NCBI GenBank assembly: GCA_033558025.1
Contig: JAUCEF010000001.1
Span: 1,116,001 to 1,180,000, forward strand
DNA: 64,000 nucleotides
Source of the DNA: Phytophthora sp. 'mugwort'
Taxonomy: Eukaryota > Oomycota > Peronosporomycetes > Peronosporales > Peronosporaceae
Direction: 5' to 3'
Part shown: positions 18,307 through 28,484 of the stretch, piece by piece
Layout of the letters: the number at the start of each line of letters is the position of its first letter
How positions within the stretch are numbered: position 1 is the stretch's first letter
Notes under the pieces: model-generated
What the model saw: only the letters and a program-made list of their open reading frames with translations
What the model was told of the DNA's origin: nothing
Databases searched by the model: none
Program-made: the position numbers and the translations under genes

Positions 18307-19680
18307 CGTGAGAGTAGGTCCGGCCAGTCGTTTTGGTCTCCGTCGAGATGCTCAATTGCCTGTTCCCAAGATGCAAGGTCGTCGTTCCAATGAGAGACCT
18401 GCGTAACTATCAGGCCCCATCCAGCTTCCGACGCGTCTGAAAAGCCACAGACCTCGTTGTCATCACCAGGAAATGCGAGAGGCTGCGATGATGCAATCAA
18501 CGACTTGATTGCCTCGAAAGCCGCGCGCTCGTCCTCAATCCAGGTTCAAACCAGCCGCATTTGGACGCGTGCGGCCTACGGTAAAGAGTACCGCCTCCAG
18601 CTTATCGTGAAGCGGCTTGGCCACGCGTGCACAGTCAATGAGCGTGTCGCGCAGCCATCCTGCAGCACGCAAGAACTGTTAAAGATCGGCACCAGTTACC
18701 GGCAGCGGCAGCGTCGCGAGAGCATGCAGGCGGGCCGGGTCATGTGAAATTCCTACATCGCTGATTATACGGCCGCATCACTTGGCTTCCTTCTGGAACA
18801 GGCAGCTCTTGGTAGCACTCAGACGCAGGCGTACGATCGAACGCGATCAAAGAAACTCTGGCGGGCATCCAGGAAGGGCACGTGCAGACTTCGCGTGCAC
18901 GACGATGTCGTCAATCCAGAGCAGGAGACTGGTGTACAGCATATCTGCAAATATCTTCTGCATTTGGTTCTGGAAGTGATCCGACGAGTCCATGGCCCCT
19001 TGGGGAAGGAACCCTTGTGGGCGAGTACACCATGTCCTCCGAGATGAAGCTCATCAGCTCCTAGGTGACCTCATCCAGCGGGAACTGGAAAAATCCTTTT
19101 GGTAGAGCGAAGACTGAAAAATCATAGGCCCCCTCGACGGCATGCGTGATGGTGTCCACATTGGGCGCAGTGCTCGATCGGCACGGTTTGCTTGCTCACC
19201 GGCCGGTAGTAGATAGTCATACGAAACTCCATCTTGCGCCCCGGCTTGGCCACAGGAACCACCGCGCATGCCCATCGGCTGTGGTTGTTCTTGCGGATGT
19301 ACCCGAGGTTCTCGAGGCGCTGTAGCTCTTTGCGCAGGAACTCACGCTGGGCGGGTGCATACGTGCGCGGCTTGGCACGGAACGGGACCGCGTCTGGCTT
19401 CAGCGTCACAGCCAGCGGTTCCACGCTGGCAGGCGGGTCGTCACCAACGGTCGATGGCGAAAATGTCTTGATACTCAAACACCAGTCGCCGCAGCCCCTC
19501 ATACAAGCTCGGGTCGAACCCCTCGTGCAGCAGAGCAGCCAGCATAGCATCCAGGCGCGCCACTACATCAGCATCCGCTGGCAGCACCTCAGGCTCAAAA
19601 GGTCGTCGTCGGTCACTGCGTCCCCACCCGCGAGCTGCTCCAACTGGCAATGCACGTCGATTCGCCACCACTCATAACTA
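18070..19680 (-). pseudogene. Reverse transcriptase and RNase H of chromovirus B
   Basis: 19671-19122 gives the RT start (RTYAPAQREFL, then SRWACAVVPVAKPG). The catalytic motif survives as WIDDIVVHA near 18900-18930. RNase H appears in 18500-18081 (VCGFSDASEAGWGLIVTQV) and ends with DLLSRWG. The thumb and connection are broken by stops. The order and spacing match the RT/RNase H of elements C and D. Confidence 0.85.
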
Positions 19681-19831
19681 GAATGCGACGTTTGCGACAC
19701 GCATCATACCCGCGACGGTTTGCAGTTGCAAATCAACTACCACCTCTGAGCGCATTCCACCTGGCCACCTCCAGCCACTGTTACCACGATCGGGTCGGAT
19801 AGTGAAGTGAGTTGGACATCGCTACCCAGCT

Positions 19832-20895
19832 CTACCAGCTCATCAACCAGATCCTTGGGATGACGCTGCGGTCAGACCCCGAGTCGGCGCAATACGGCGC
19901 CGTCACTATCCCGTTCACGAGCACTTCTCCGGTCTTTGGGTCCCGGCGCTGGCCATTACGCACCGTCTTGGAGCCTGGGTCCGTCCCGTTGAGAACGCAG
20001 CTTCTCCAGCGCTCGGCGCCGATCATCCTCAGAGGCAGTAGGACACTCGCGCAACCAGTGAGCGCCTTCGCAGTGAAGACAGCCTTCAGCCGGCGGTTTG
20101 GCATTCTTGCCTCGTGCCACCACTGAGCTGGCGTTTTCCTTCGGTTTCTGGTAGTTGCCACCGCCGTGCTGCTCACGATCCTTGCGGGGCTTGCAGTCCT
20201 TGACCGAGGACTTCTTGTCGCTGCTCTTGTCTGCCTTCAGCTTGTACTCCATATTCAGCACGTGATACTTGTGCTGCGTCCGCGCACGCTCCTTGATGAT
20301 ATGAAACAACTTGAAGTCGTTCTTCTTAGCCGAGCGGCGCCCATATTTGACATACCGCTGCACATCGTCGCGCAGGACCTGCGGCTCAAGGTTGTCCAGC
20401 AGAATCTTGCAGCGCAGCTACATACATCCTCGAACGTACTGTCACTTGGTAGCCCAACTGCGAGCAGGATGTCAAAGCCGTGCTGCTCGATCCGCTCGGA
20501 AAATCGCGATAGTACTTCAGAACCCGGGCTTCGATGTCGACCTCTCTCATGTCCATCTTGAGGTGCTTGCGGAAGAACCCATCCAGGTCCAGGACGAACT
20601 CATTCATGACGTTATTGGTGCGATCGAATATCAGCTTGACAAGCTGGTCTTCCGTCAATTCATCCACCGTTGTCTGCAGCTCGTAGAGGCTCACCACCTC
20701 AAGCAGCTTTGGGTCAAACGAGTTCTTCACGGAGGAGAGTGCTTTGGTCAGCGACTCGCCACTGTCCGCGCAGCGCTGGCGCATGCGAGACTCGTACGGT
20801 GATCTTGCCTTGCGCCACTTGACAATTGCCGCCTGGCTCCACTCCTCTAGGTTTGGGGCCTGGATGAACTCGAGCACGGGCTGGCTGACGGCCAT
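19832..20895 (-). pseudogene. gag and protease of chromovirus B
   Basis: The gag frame runs from an ATG at 20895 (MAVSQPVLEF) through a capsid-like helical region (PNLEEWSQAAIVKWRKAR, DGFFRKHLKMDMREVDIEAR) to 20386. It shifts frame near 20375 into a basic region with a zinc knuckle CLHCEGAHWLREC (about 20035-20075). Protease follows with the DSG motif in APYCADSGSDRSVIP (about 19865-19910). The open frame extending upstream to 21115 crosses the LTR and is not gag. Confidence 0.85.
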
Positions 20896-20964
20896 GACGA
20901 CGTCGCCATCCGCGTGCGTTGCGTCGTGCCAGACATTGCGGTCTTGGGCTGCTAAAGTAAACTT

Positions 20965-21207
20965 TGTAGTCAATTCCGCAGTTGAGAGCAAAAGCTAAAG
21001 TAAGATTGATTCCCTTAAACGAAATCTGCTCTACCTCGATGGCCTCGTGGCCAATGCTTGTTGCAAATGCGCAAATAGGTTCTCCGACGACTGCTTCTCC
21101 GACGGCTGCAAGCAAGCGGCTAGTCCGGTCAGAGGCGAGTCGGCTTGGGAGCCGACCGCGCGACCACCAAAGCTCTGCTCTGCCTGAATATCCTTGGATC
21201 TGTTACA
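20965..21207 (-). repeat. 5' LTR of chromovirus B (243 bp)
   Basis: Same ends as 16409-16625. It holds two extra segments: CTAAAG near 20995 and a 20-nt piece near 21068 that duplicates TTCTCCGACG in tandem. Confidence 0.93.
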
Positions 21208-21212
21208 CCTTA
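21208..21212 (+). repeat. Target-site duplication of element B, right copy (CCTTA)
   Basis: Matches 16404-16408 exactly and abuts the CA end of the LTR. Confidence 0.92.
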
Positions 21213-24200
21213 CCATACAACCGCGAACATTCTTTTGTCGACCCATTTGCTAACGTCGGCGACCCGGTCGGAGCTGACTTGTCGGCACATCGTTGGACCC
21301 TAACTATAACCAGTACCGTATCGAGCGAAACATCAAACTTGAAGGGAAGGTGTGCCAAATCCGCATTTTCAATTGGTCGTCGGTCAGCTCCCGACGAAAC
21401 GTTTTTTAAGCGTTAGGCGCTTTGGCGGCGACCGAGAAGTAAATGCTCACCGAATAAATATAATAATATAATATTAAAGGTGACTCGTTGAAGAGGTCCG
21501 ACACTACCATACAAACTGTATTGGCGACGACAGTGTTAAATAATAAAGGTTGTAATATGATGGCAAGCAACAATGAATATTGCCGCAACCTTTTATTGTT
21601 TTTACGATTTAACTACACCGGTCGGTGCGGACGTCACCCGGTTTTCCCGTTGGAACGCCTGTGAGTATTCGGTCGCTGCGGTCGACAGGCCACATCGAGT
21701 TCATTTTGACATACCTGCGTCAAATCAGCCGCAAATTGCCAAGTCAGGCTTGGGTACCCCACCCATGCCATGAAATATTAGACGACACTGGCTGGACTTG
21801 TGTTCCTGGCGTAGATGAGGTCGACATTATAGAGATTCGGTCATTGGGAGTCTCCCCGCTTTCTTCAGACGACATGTCATCGCTGGACACGCTGGTGTAG
21901 GCGTAAATAACGTTTGATGCTTGATTACACCTCTAAACTTATGGTGTTTTTATTGCTGGTCTTGACATCAAGCAAAACACATTTCAAATCAAAATGAATC
22001 ATAATAGTGTAGGTATACCGTTCACCTACAAGTGCAAATGTTGCTGCTCGAAGAACGTCCATATTGTCGAAGAAGAAGCTCTTTAAGGTCACCGCATCCT
22101 TATGGCACCCCTGTGCTCTCCTCCACTGGCACAAACGCAAAGGATTGCAGCGGCCGGTTTAAATTGCTCTGGAACGATTCGTGCTGGGTCCCGTAGCCGT
22201 CGTGCTACATACCTTATGCGCGGACTTATTCACCTAGATCACAGAGGTTTCAGCAAAACAGCTTGGCCGAGAGGCGTGGAGATGAAGGCGCAGAAAAGAT
22301 TGTTGGAGATCATCGAAGCTCGAGGAAAATGTTGTAATGAGCTGGTGAAAGCTCGGTTGTGGACGTTTCAAGGATCTAGGGGCGATCGGCCCTGACCAGT
22401 AATCGCTGAAGACTCGGGTATTGTGAGCGCAGAACCTCATTACAAATGTCATAGGAGCTGGTGGGGCTCTTTTTCAATATTTATTCGCAATAATTATGCA
22501 ATATTATATGGTATTAAACCTGGCCTTCCCAATAACGATATTGTTCTTAATACATCAAATATGTATTGTATTGCACTATGCATTTCGACCTCTGACTTAT
22601 AGTTTGCAACGCCACGCTTCCTGTGCAAGACAACGCCACCGGAATATTTTTGTACTATGTATGCAAGTTCGTTTTTGCCTATCTGGTGGGACTTAGGGGT
22701 CGCACGCGCAGAGTCGATATCTGCAGCTTCTCAACGGAAGGTGCTGTGCGGGCTATGGCGCCCAGTGCGAAGATGGCCCACTTTACAGCTTATACAGCAT
22801 CTGGTATCTACCCGATTTCTCACTCTCCCGGTGTGCGATGCGCGATCTTAATCACATTTTCGTGCTGAGTGCAGATGTGTTCAAAGCACCCGCATGTCCA
22901 GGCATCACATTTTCAAACTCGTCGACATGTATTATTGTTGCGGACAAAATTGCGTAACTATTGTTGGATTAATTCTCTTTTCCCGATATATATTCACAAA
23001 AATGAATTGCTATTTATGCGGAAGCCCATCGGTCTCATTTCCCAAAACTAGGTTATATCCCAAAACTAGGTTATATTTCATAGTTGCGAAATGAAACCGA
23101 TGGGCTTCCGCATAAACAGAAAGCTGGTTGATTTCACCAGCCTGAAAGTCTGCAGGCCTATCGAATAAAAATTGGCGACGCTACACTTAAAAGCGTCCCC
23201 GATGCTGGCGACACAATGTCAACTCGGGACACAATCGCTACAAGGGAATGTCGACAAGGAGATCCCCGGTGGCCCCATCGTCGAACATTCTCATCATCGT
23301 GCCACCTCCAGACGTCACTGACGCTCAGAAGGTAGACCGTATATGAGTATTACCAACTATCGAGTTCGAGAATTCCTCAACGACACTATTCGATCGTTCG
23401 GCAGGCAACGCGCTCACCATCTCCGCGGGTGGGATCAATACAGAGGAATATCCTGACGTGGCACACGATATGATGATGTGCCGTTGCTCGCGGACCTGCC
23501 AGTGTTAGTGTCCTTTACACTGTGCATGTATTATTATACATGCTTCTACTGTACCGGTAGATGGACGGGGCGCAGCCGCTGCGGCCCGCAGCCTGCGGCA
23601 ATATCATCCGCGAAACCGATTACGGTGCCTCTCACGAATAGATACGGTATCGAAATGGGCACTACGAGCACATCTCCTCCAGTTTACTGTTAATTCTTGG
23701 CACGTGATGCTGTCCCCGACTGGCACCTCCTTCGAGGTCCTTAATAAGATTATTTGGTCCTTAACAACGGCATATAAAAGGGATTTTGCTGTTAAAAACG
23801 CGGACTCTAAAACACAAGAACAATACTCTCCGTTATGAATGCTGCCGCAGTTTGAACGACAGGGTAGCCCCTCCATGGGTATTCTTAACCAGGTATGGGA
23901 TATGCCTGAGGCTAGTTAGATGTCACGGGATCGCGTTGCGAAAGCACCAAAGTGTCCCTTTGGTGGCTGCATTAACCAACGAATTAAGAGAGTAACTTCA
24001 GCTCTTATTTCGTTGGGGGGGGATAATGCAGGCAGCAACGTAGCGTGTAATCGTCCAAGATTGTTCCGGCTGCTTTTGAAGACGCGTTAACACATAGATT
24101 TATTGAGGCCATTTGCCGCCATAACTCTTCAGGCGCAAACAAAAATATCCCGCATACGATAGATTCCCAAAGTGCGATAAAATCATGACTCAAACTTGAC

Positions 24201-24634
24201 TTGAATTCGCTTCACAGCAACGCTTCCACTTAGATCACATTTCAAAACTTTTCAAACCCGCCCTGAACGCACGCAATACTGAAATGGTACATTACTTAAC
24301 TGGTCGCACCAGCACGATACCACGATACAGTATGATAATTTCTTCCTTGAACTTTGCAGAAAGCACGCACAATTTTACAATCGTGGCTGTATGTACTTTT
24401 AGTACATGTATATCATGTGTTAATACTGTTAACCTATCCCATCCCTAGGGGCATCCGTACAGTTCGCCGTCGCACATGGCCACACAAGTAGTTATGTCAC
24501 AACACCCGTTCAATACGATATCGCAGCGTTGACAGTCAAGCTCGCTCTCAGATAGACGAACGGCTCCATGGACGTGGCAAGACAATTCCCTGAGGCATTT
24601 GCTCGCAAAAGAATCCTGTAAGTTCCTCTTAGCA
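21213..24634 (+). other. AT-richer non-genic stretch with short frames and one long inverted repeat
   Basis: No frame over about 100 codons and none with a family motif I recognise. Short frames at 21573-21900, 22102-22395 and 23478-23693 have no partner exons. ACCATACA occurs at 21212-21219 and CTACCATACA again near 21510, possibly LTR ends. Apart from the inverted repeat at 23013-23116 I see nothing interpretable. Confidence 0.45.
23013..23116 (+). repeat. 29-bp inverted repeat with tandem 17-mers in the loop
   Basis: The left arm 23013-23041 and right arm 23088-23116 are reverse complements with one mismatch (TTTATGCGGAAGCCCATCGG then T/C CTCATTTC). The 46-nt loop contains CCAAAACTAGGTTATAT twice in tandem. 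It would form a strong hairpin. It may be the fused ends of a terminal-inverted-repeat element or a MITE. Confidence 0.85.
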
Positions 24635-24652
24635 GCTCACATTGTGCTTTTT
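24635..24652 (+). promoter_or_regulatory. Core-promoter-like motif of pectinesterase
   Basis: GCTCACATTGTGCTTTTT resembles the oomycete 16-nt core promoter GCTCATTYYNCAWTTT with several mismatches. It lies about 32-49 nt before the ATG, where that element usually sits. Confidence 0.35.
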
Positions 24653-24683
24653 CTCCTGATCGGCCAACTCGACTAAACCGATC

Positions 24684-25718
24684 ATGCGCATTTTCGCCCT
24701 TCTGCTCGTAGTGATCACCACTTTCGTGTCGCGCTCAGTCGGTTACGCTTGCACCGGGTCCAGCACCAGAGCTGAGCCCCCTGCAGGAGCCATCGTCGTT
24801 GACGTCACGGGCGCATATCACGGCAGCTTCCGCAATATTTCCGAGGCTATCGCAAATGTGCCCAACACAACGGAACAGCACACCGTTTTCCTGTTTCCTG
24901 GTGTCTATCATGAGCAGGTGCTGATCTCGAAGCTCAATGGACCGCTGGTGCTACAGGGCTACACGTGTAATGCGACGTCGTACGCTGCCAACGAAGTGAC
25001 TATCACCCACGCCAAGGCTCAAAGAGACATTCCTCCCGAGATAACCAGCGGCCGTAACGATCTGACCAGCACGTTGCGTCTCAAGACGAACAATATGAGG
25101 GTATACAACCTCAACGTCGCCAACACGGCCGGCAAGATTGAGAAGAATGGTCAGGCTGTGGCCACGATCATCGAAGGCAACAACTATGGCTTCTACGGCT
25201 GCAACTTCACCGGGTACCAGGACACTGTGTACGCCAACAAGGGTCGCGAGCTCTTTGCCAAGTCGTATATCGCTGGCGCCGTCGACTTCGTCTTCGGTAC
25301 TAAGGCTGAGGCGTGGTTCGAGTCCTGCGATATTGAGACTGTCGGGAAAGGTGCCATCACCGCCAACGGCCGTGTGAACGAGTCAAGCCCGTCCTTCTAC
25401 GTCTTTAACAACGCGCGCGTGTTCGGCTCGAGCGGAAATGGCTCATCCTACCTCGGTCGCCCATGGCGTCCATACTCGCGCGTTGTGTGGCAGAACAGCG
25501 AGCTCGGCGACGTCATTAATCCGGAAGGCTGGCAGCTTTGGAATAACGACAACAACACGGCCAACGTCTTCTACAAGGAGTTCAACAACCGTGGACCTGG
25601 TGCGGCTACCGACAAGCGCGTTTCCTTCAGCGGACAGCTGGATGCTCCTGTGGCCATCACGGAAATCCTCGGCGGAAACTACACAAATGAATGGTTTGTC
25701 GACACCACTTACCTTTAA
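24684..25718 (+). CDS. Secreted pectin methylesterase (carbohydrate esterase family 8)
   Basis: Intronless, 344 residues. A signal peptide (about 1-22, hydrophobic ALLLVVITTFV, ending near GYA-C) predicts secretion. All conserved pectinesterase residues are present: Gln157 in NGQAVA, Gln179-Asp180 in GYQDTVY (acid/base), Asp201 in GAVDFVFG (nucleophile), and Arg259/Trp261 in LGRPWRPY (substrate binding). The right-handed beta-helix pattern runs from about 35 to the end. Eight or so NxT/NxS sites suggest glycosylation. The enzyme removes methyl esters from pectin, releasing methanol and exposing homogalacturonan to polygalacturonase and pectate lyase; in plant-attacking oomycetes it serves cell-wall breakdown. 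It stands alone between transposon-rich blocks, and in oomycetes such genes are often multi-copy. High GC third positions and no breaks indicate an active gene. Confidence 0.97.
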   Translation: MRIFALLLVVITTFVSRSVGYACTGSSTRAEPPAGAIVVDVTGAYHGSFRNISEAIANVPNTTEQHTVFLFPGVYHEQVLISKLNGPLVLQGYTCNATSYAANEVTITHAKAQRDIPPEITSGRNDLTSTLRLKTNNMRVYNLNVANTAGKIEKNGQAVATIIEGNNYGFYGCNFTGYQDTVYANKGRELFAKSYIAGAVDFVFGTKAEAWFESCDIETVGKGAITANGRVNESSPSFYVFNNARVFGSSGNGSSYLGRPWRPYSRVVWQNSELGDVINPEGWQLWNNDNNTANVFYKEFNNRGPGAATDKRVSFSGQLDAPVAITEILGGNYTNEWFVDTTYL

Positions 25719-25775
25719 ATGTCTTTTGGACGCGCTGGGATCATTTCCCAGATAGATATTTGAGTTCTAGAACAA

Positions 25776-25781
25776 AATAAA
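25776..25781 (+). terminator. Poly(A) signal of pectinesterase
   Basis: AATAAA about 58 nt after the pectinesterase stop codon. Confidence 0.5.
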
Positions 25782-26369
25782 CGGGAATGTTACGTAAGCT
25801 AAATGAGAAACAGCACATTTGCATTGGGGAGCGTCAAAGCAATAGTCTAGAGAAACAAAGATACACACAACAAAAGATGCAAGTTCTGTTTGCTTCGGTG
25901 TACTTTCAGTATTTTCAAGAATATACGGACTCAGGACTTCAACATCTGCTTTCACGCAGCTGCGCTCGGAAACTACATCACTTCGATATTTTATCTACGG
26001 GAACTAAATTTCAGAAAGTTGTCTAACGCTGTCTGAGCCTCGTTCCCTCGAGCACAGTCAAGAGTGAAGGTCACCTTACTGTCTCCGCGCCATGGTACGC
26101 GGTTAGCACAAAATACTTTATGCTTACAGTTAGCTAGTTATCTAAGGTGTTGGCTATTGTGCGCCACGTATAGTCCCTCCCCGAAGAAGAGCTGCCACCG
26201 TATCCCGGCCATACCAAGAGGCGCAACTCATCAGCTCCACCACCACCCACGCTGTCACGCCAGCAGCAGGTAGATGCGAAGCGCGTAACGATTCGATTGG
26301 AGGGTCGGGCGGAGCAGGCAGGCGTTGCGCCGTCAAGTCGCCGAGTACCTCAGCTTGGTGAAGGTATGA
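25782..26369 (+). other. Non-genic spacer downstream of pectinesterase
   Basis: About 590 bp. Only short open frames on either strand and no recognisable domain. Confidence 0.45.
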
Positions 26370-28484
26370 AGTATGGCTGGAATTGGTGTGGACTCGTGGG
26401 AACACTTCTTCGAGGCTTTCTCCGACTTTCAGGAGTGGACGTTCCAGTTGTTTTCGTCCGCACGAGTACTTCCGTGAGTGCGTGAAACCAGAATATTGCG
26501 AAGGAGCAAGAGAAGGCTTGGTTGATGATGGAGAGGAGCTCGCAGAAGAATGGACAGCGTCAGGTCACTGGACTCTTCTTCCTGACTCTTGCGATAAGTA
26601 CAGCAGGACATTCCTGTGTACGCACGCCATGCCGTACGAAAGTAAGGGGAAAGGGGAGAGATCACTGGTCGGTTCGTTAAAAAAATTGCACAGCCCGCGT
26701 AAATGTTCGTGTGTCGTTGCGGCCCAGTGGACTTGGATTCCACTTGGTTGCAAACGCATCTGGTTATCACGACCACTTACTTTCTGAACACTAGTGATAC
26801 AATTACGTTGAGGTTCGCCGCATCCAGGATCCACAGCTTCGACGAAACGTATCCAAGGCTGGGGCGAAACCCCGAGTGGCCTTGCGTATCTTCGCGCTAA
26901 GACAGGCAGAGGTTTCGTACGTTTGGTTCATTTTGATATGGACTGATTCCATGCCGTGTTTTGTCTAGGCAAGCGCACGGCGCTGAACGACCTGCACAAC
27001 ATGCTACAAGAAAGTGAAGCACAAGTTCCGTGTCGGAAGATCAGATGCAGAGAGAGTCATTGCTCTTTGGATAAATTCATGGAGACTGCACTAGGCAACT
27101 CGTCCGATTTCATCCTGGACAGCTCAGTAACGTGTAATCACCTTCCAGTCACCAAGACAGAAGCGGTTGTTTGCTGCATTTCCTGAGGTCATCTTGGTCG
27201 ACTCCACGCATGGCACAAACGTGAATCGGTACAAGCTCTTCTATTTCGCAGTACACGACGTCATCGGAAGGGTAAGACACGAAATGCGTTAACAGCACGA
27301 CAAATACACCGAAGTTGTTTAATCCTTTTGGTGTGGTGTATTTCGTAGGGTCAGTACGTCCAACATGCCCTTGTTAGGACGGCGGAGAAGCGAACCTTGC
27401 GTTGGCAGTTGAAGCCTCCAAGAAAAACAATCCGGACTGGTCCAAAATCCAGGTGGTGATGACAGACAAAGCTCTACACGAGAAAGAAGTGCTGCACGAA
27501 GGCTGGCCTAATGCAACTCAATTGCTATGCCGTTGGCATGTTGAAACGTGCTGAAACGTCAGTGTTCTCGCATAGGTGGCGTTGGTAAAACGGAAATCAA
27601 GCAACTGAAAGCGATAATGAAGGGATTGGTGAACTCGGAGTCCCAGCAGGAGTATGACGATTACAAGGACGCGTTACTAGAGATACTCGGCAACGACAAA
27701 AACAACCATTTGTGCAAGATCTTCATGCAGCACTAGGACACTACAACAGATCACGCGAGGTGGCGTGCCACACTTAAATAATCATACAAATAACCGTCTC
27801 GAGTCGAAGTGGGGTCGCGTGAAGGAATTTGTGGACAGCAACTTCACGATTGACAAGCTGGTGTTCATGCTTATTACGTTGCAAAATTACGCGGAGGAAC
27901 GATATTTTGCGGAGCTCCACCGCGTTAGCAGCCGCCCTCCAATGGCGGAAAACCCAGTGCTGACTGTTGTCGCTATGCAGCTTAGTAGGTATGCCTTCAA
28001 CATGGTTACTGAGCAGTTCAAGTTGGCTGTCGGCCCGAGCCCTTCGTATGACATCGAGGTTGATGGTGTGAAGACGATGCTTCGGAATCCAGCAACAGGA
28101 GGTACGCACCATGTTGACACACTGGTATGTTTTCAGTGTATTTTCGGTGTGCTCTGTTTTACCCTCTAACTATCATTTGGTGTTGTTGCTTTCCACTTGC
28201 TGAGCCAAGCAAATATACAGACCTGTTTGATTCCCTCCCAATACGTAATGTACGCACGAAGCAAAGCGAATTTCGAGATCGTTATCCCGCTCATGAGAAC
28301 GTTCTCGTCAAGATGGATTATGCAGAGCCCTTCAAACAATATTGAGGAGGGCGATGTATCTGTCGGAGGTCTCAACCGCGCGAACTGCCTTCCTATCCGA
28401 GCGCTACCAACCGTCGACAGAGATACCAAGTACAGCCGCAGCAAGCAGCCTACCGAAAGGATAATCGATGTGATGTCTATCTAA
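26370..28484 (+). pseudogene. FAR1/ZSWIM-type MULE transposase, broken
   Basis: Plus-strand pieces in several frames follow the family order. WEHFFEAFSDFQEWTFQLF (26400-26460) and CTHAMPYESKGKGERS (26610-26670) are the FAR1-like zinc/DNA-binding start. RTALNDLHNMLQ follows (26970-27010), then VILVDSTHGTNVNRYKLFYFAVHD (27190-27270), which holds the first catalytic Asp of the MULE domain, with GQYVQHALV after a small intron-like gap. HTNNRLESKWGRVKEFV (27780-27835) contains the third acidic residue. The end reads TGGTHHVDTLVCFQC where a SWIM zinc finger is expected; it is degraded. Frameshifts and stops (for example at 27184 and 27736) rule out a protein. Any tail beyond 28484 is unclear. Confidence 0.8.

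Larger units (their letters stand above)
16409..21207 (-). mobile_element. Chromovirus B: complete Ty3/gypsy LTR element, minus strand
   Basis: Bounded by two LTRs with TG..CA ends (16409-16625 and 20965-21207) and a CCTTA duplication. Reading on the minus strand the order is gag, protease, reverse transcriptase, RNase H, integrase, chromodomain, which is the chromovirus order. Total length is 4.8 kb. The LTRs differ at about eleven sites plus two indels (6 and 20 nt), so this is an older insertion. Pol has several frameshifts and stops. A purine-rich GGTGGGCGG lies just before the 3' LTR (16626-16634) as a polypurine tract. No TGG-type primer-binding site follows the 5' LTR. Confidence 0.95.

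Noticed and set aside
20714..21115. Upstream extension of gag in element B
   Set aside because: It crosses the LTR border; the true gag start is the ATG at 20895.
23013..23116. CRISPR array
   Set aside because: Only one inverted pair and one tandem pair of 17-mers; no regular repeat-spacer pattern, and the genome is eukaryotic.
26429..26776. Minus-strand 115-codon frame
   Set aside because: Antisense of the FAR1-like zinc region of the MULE.
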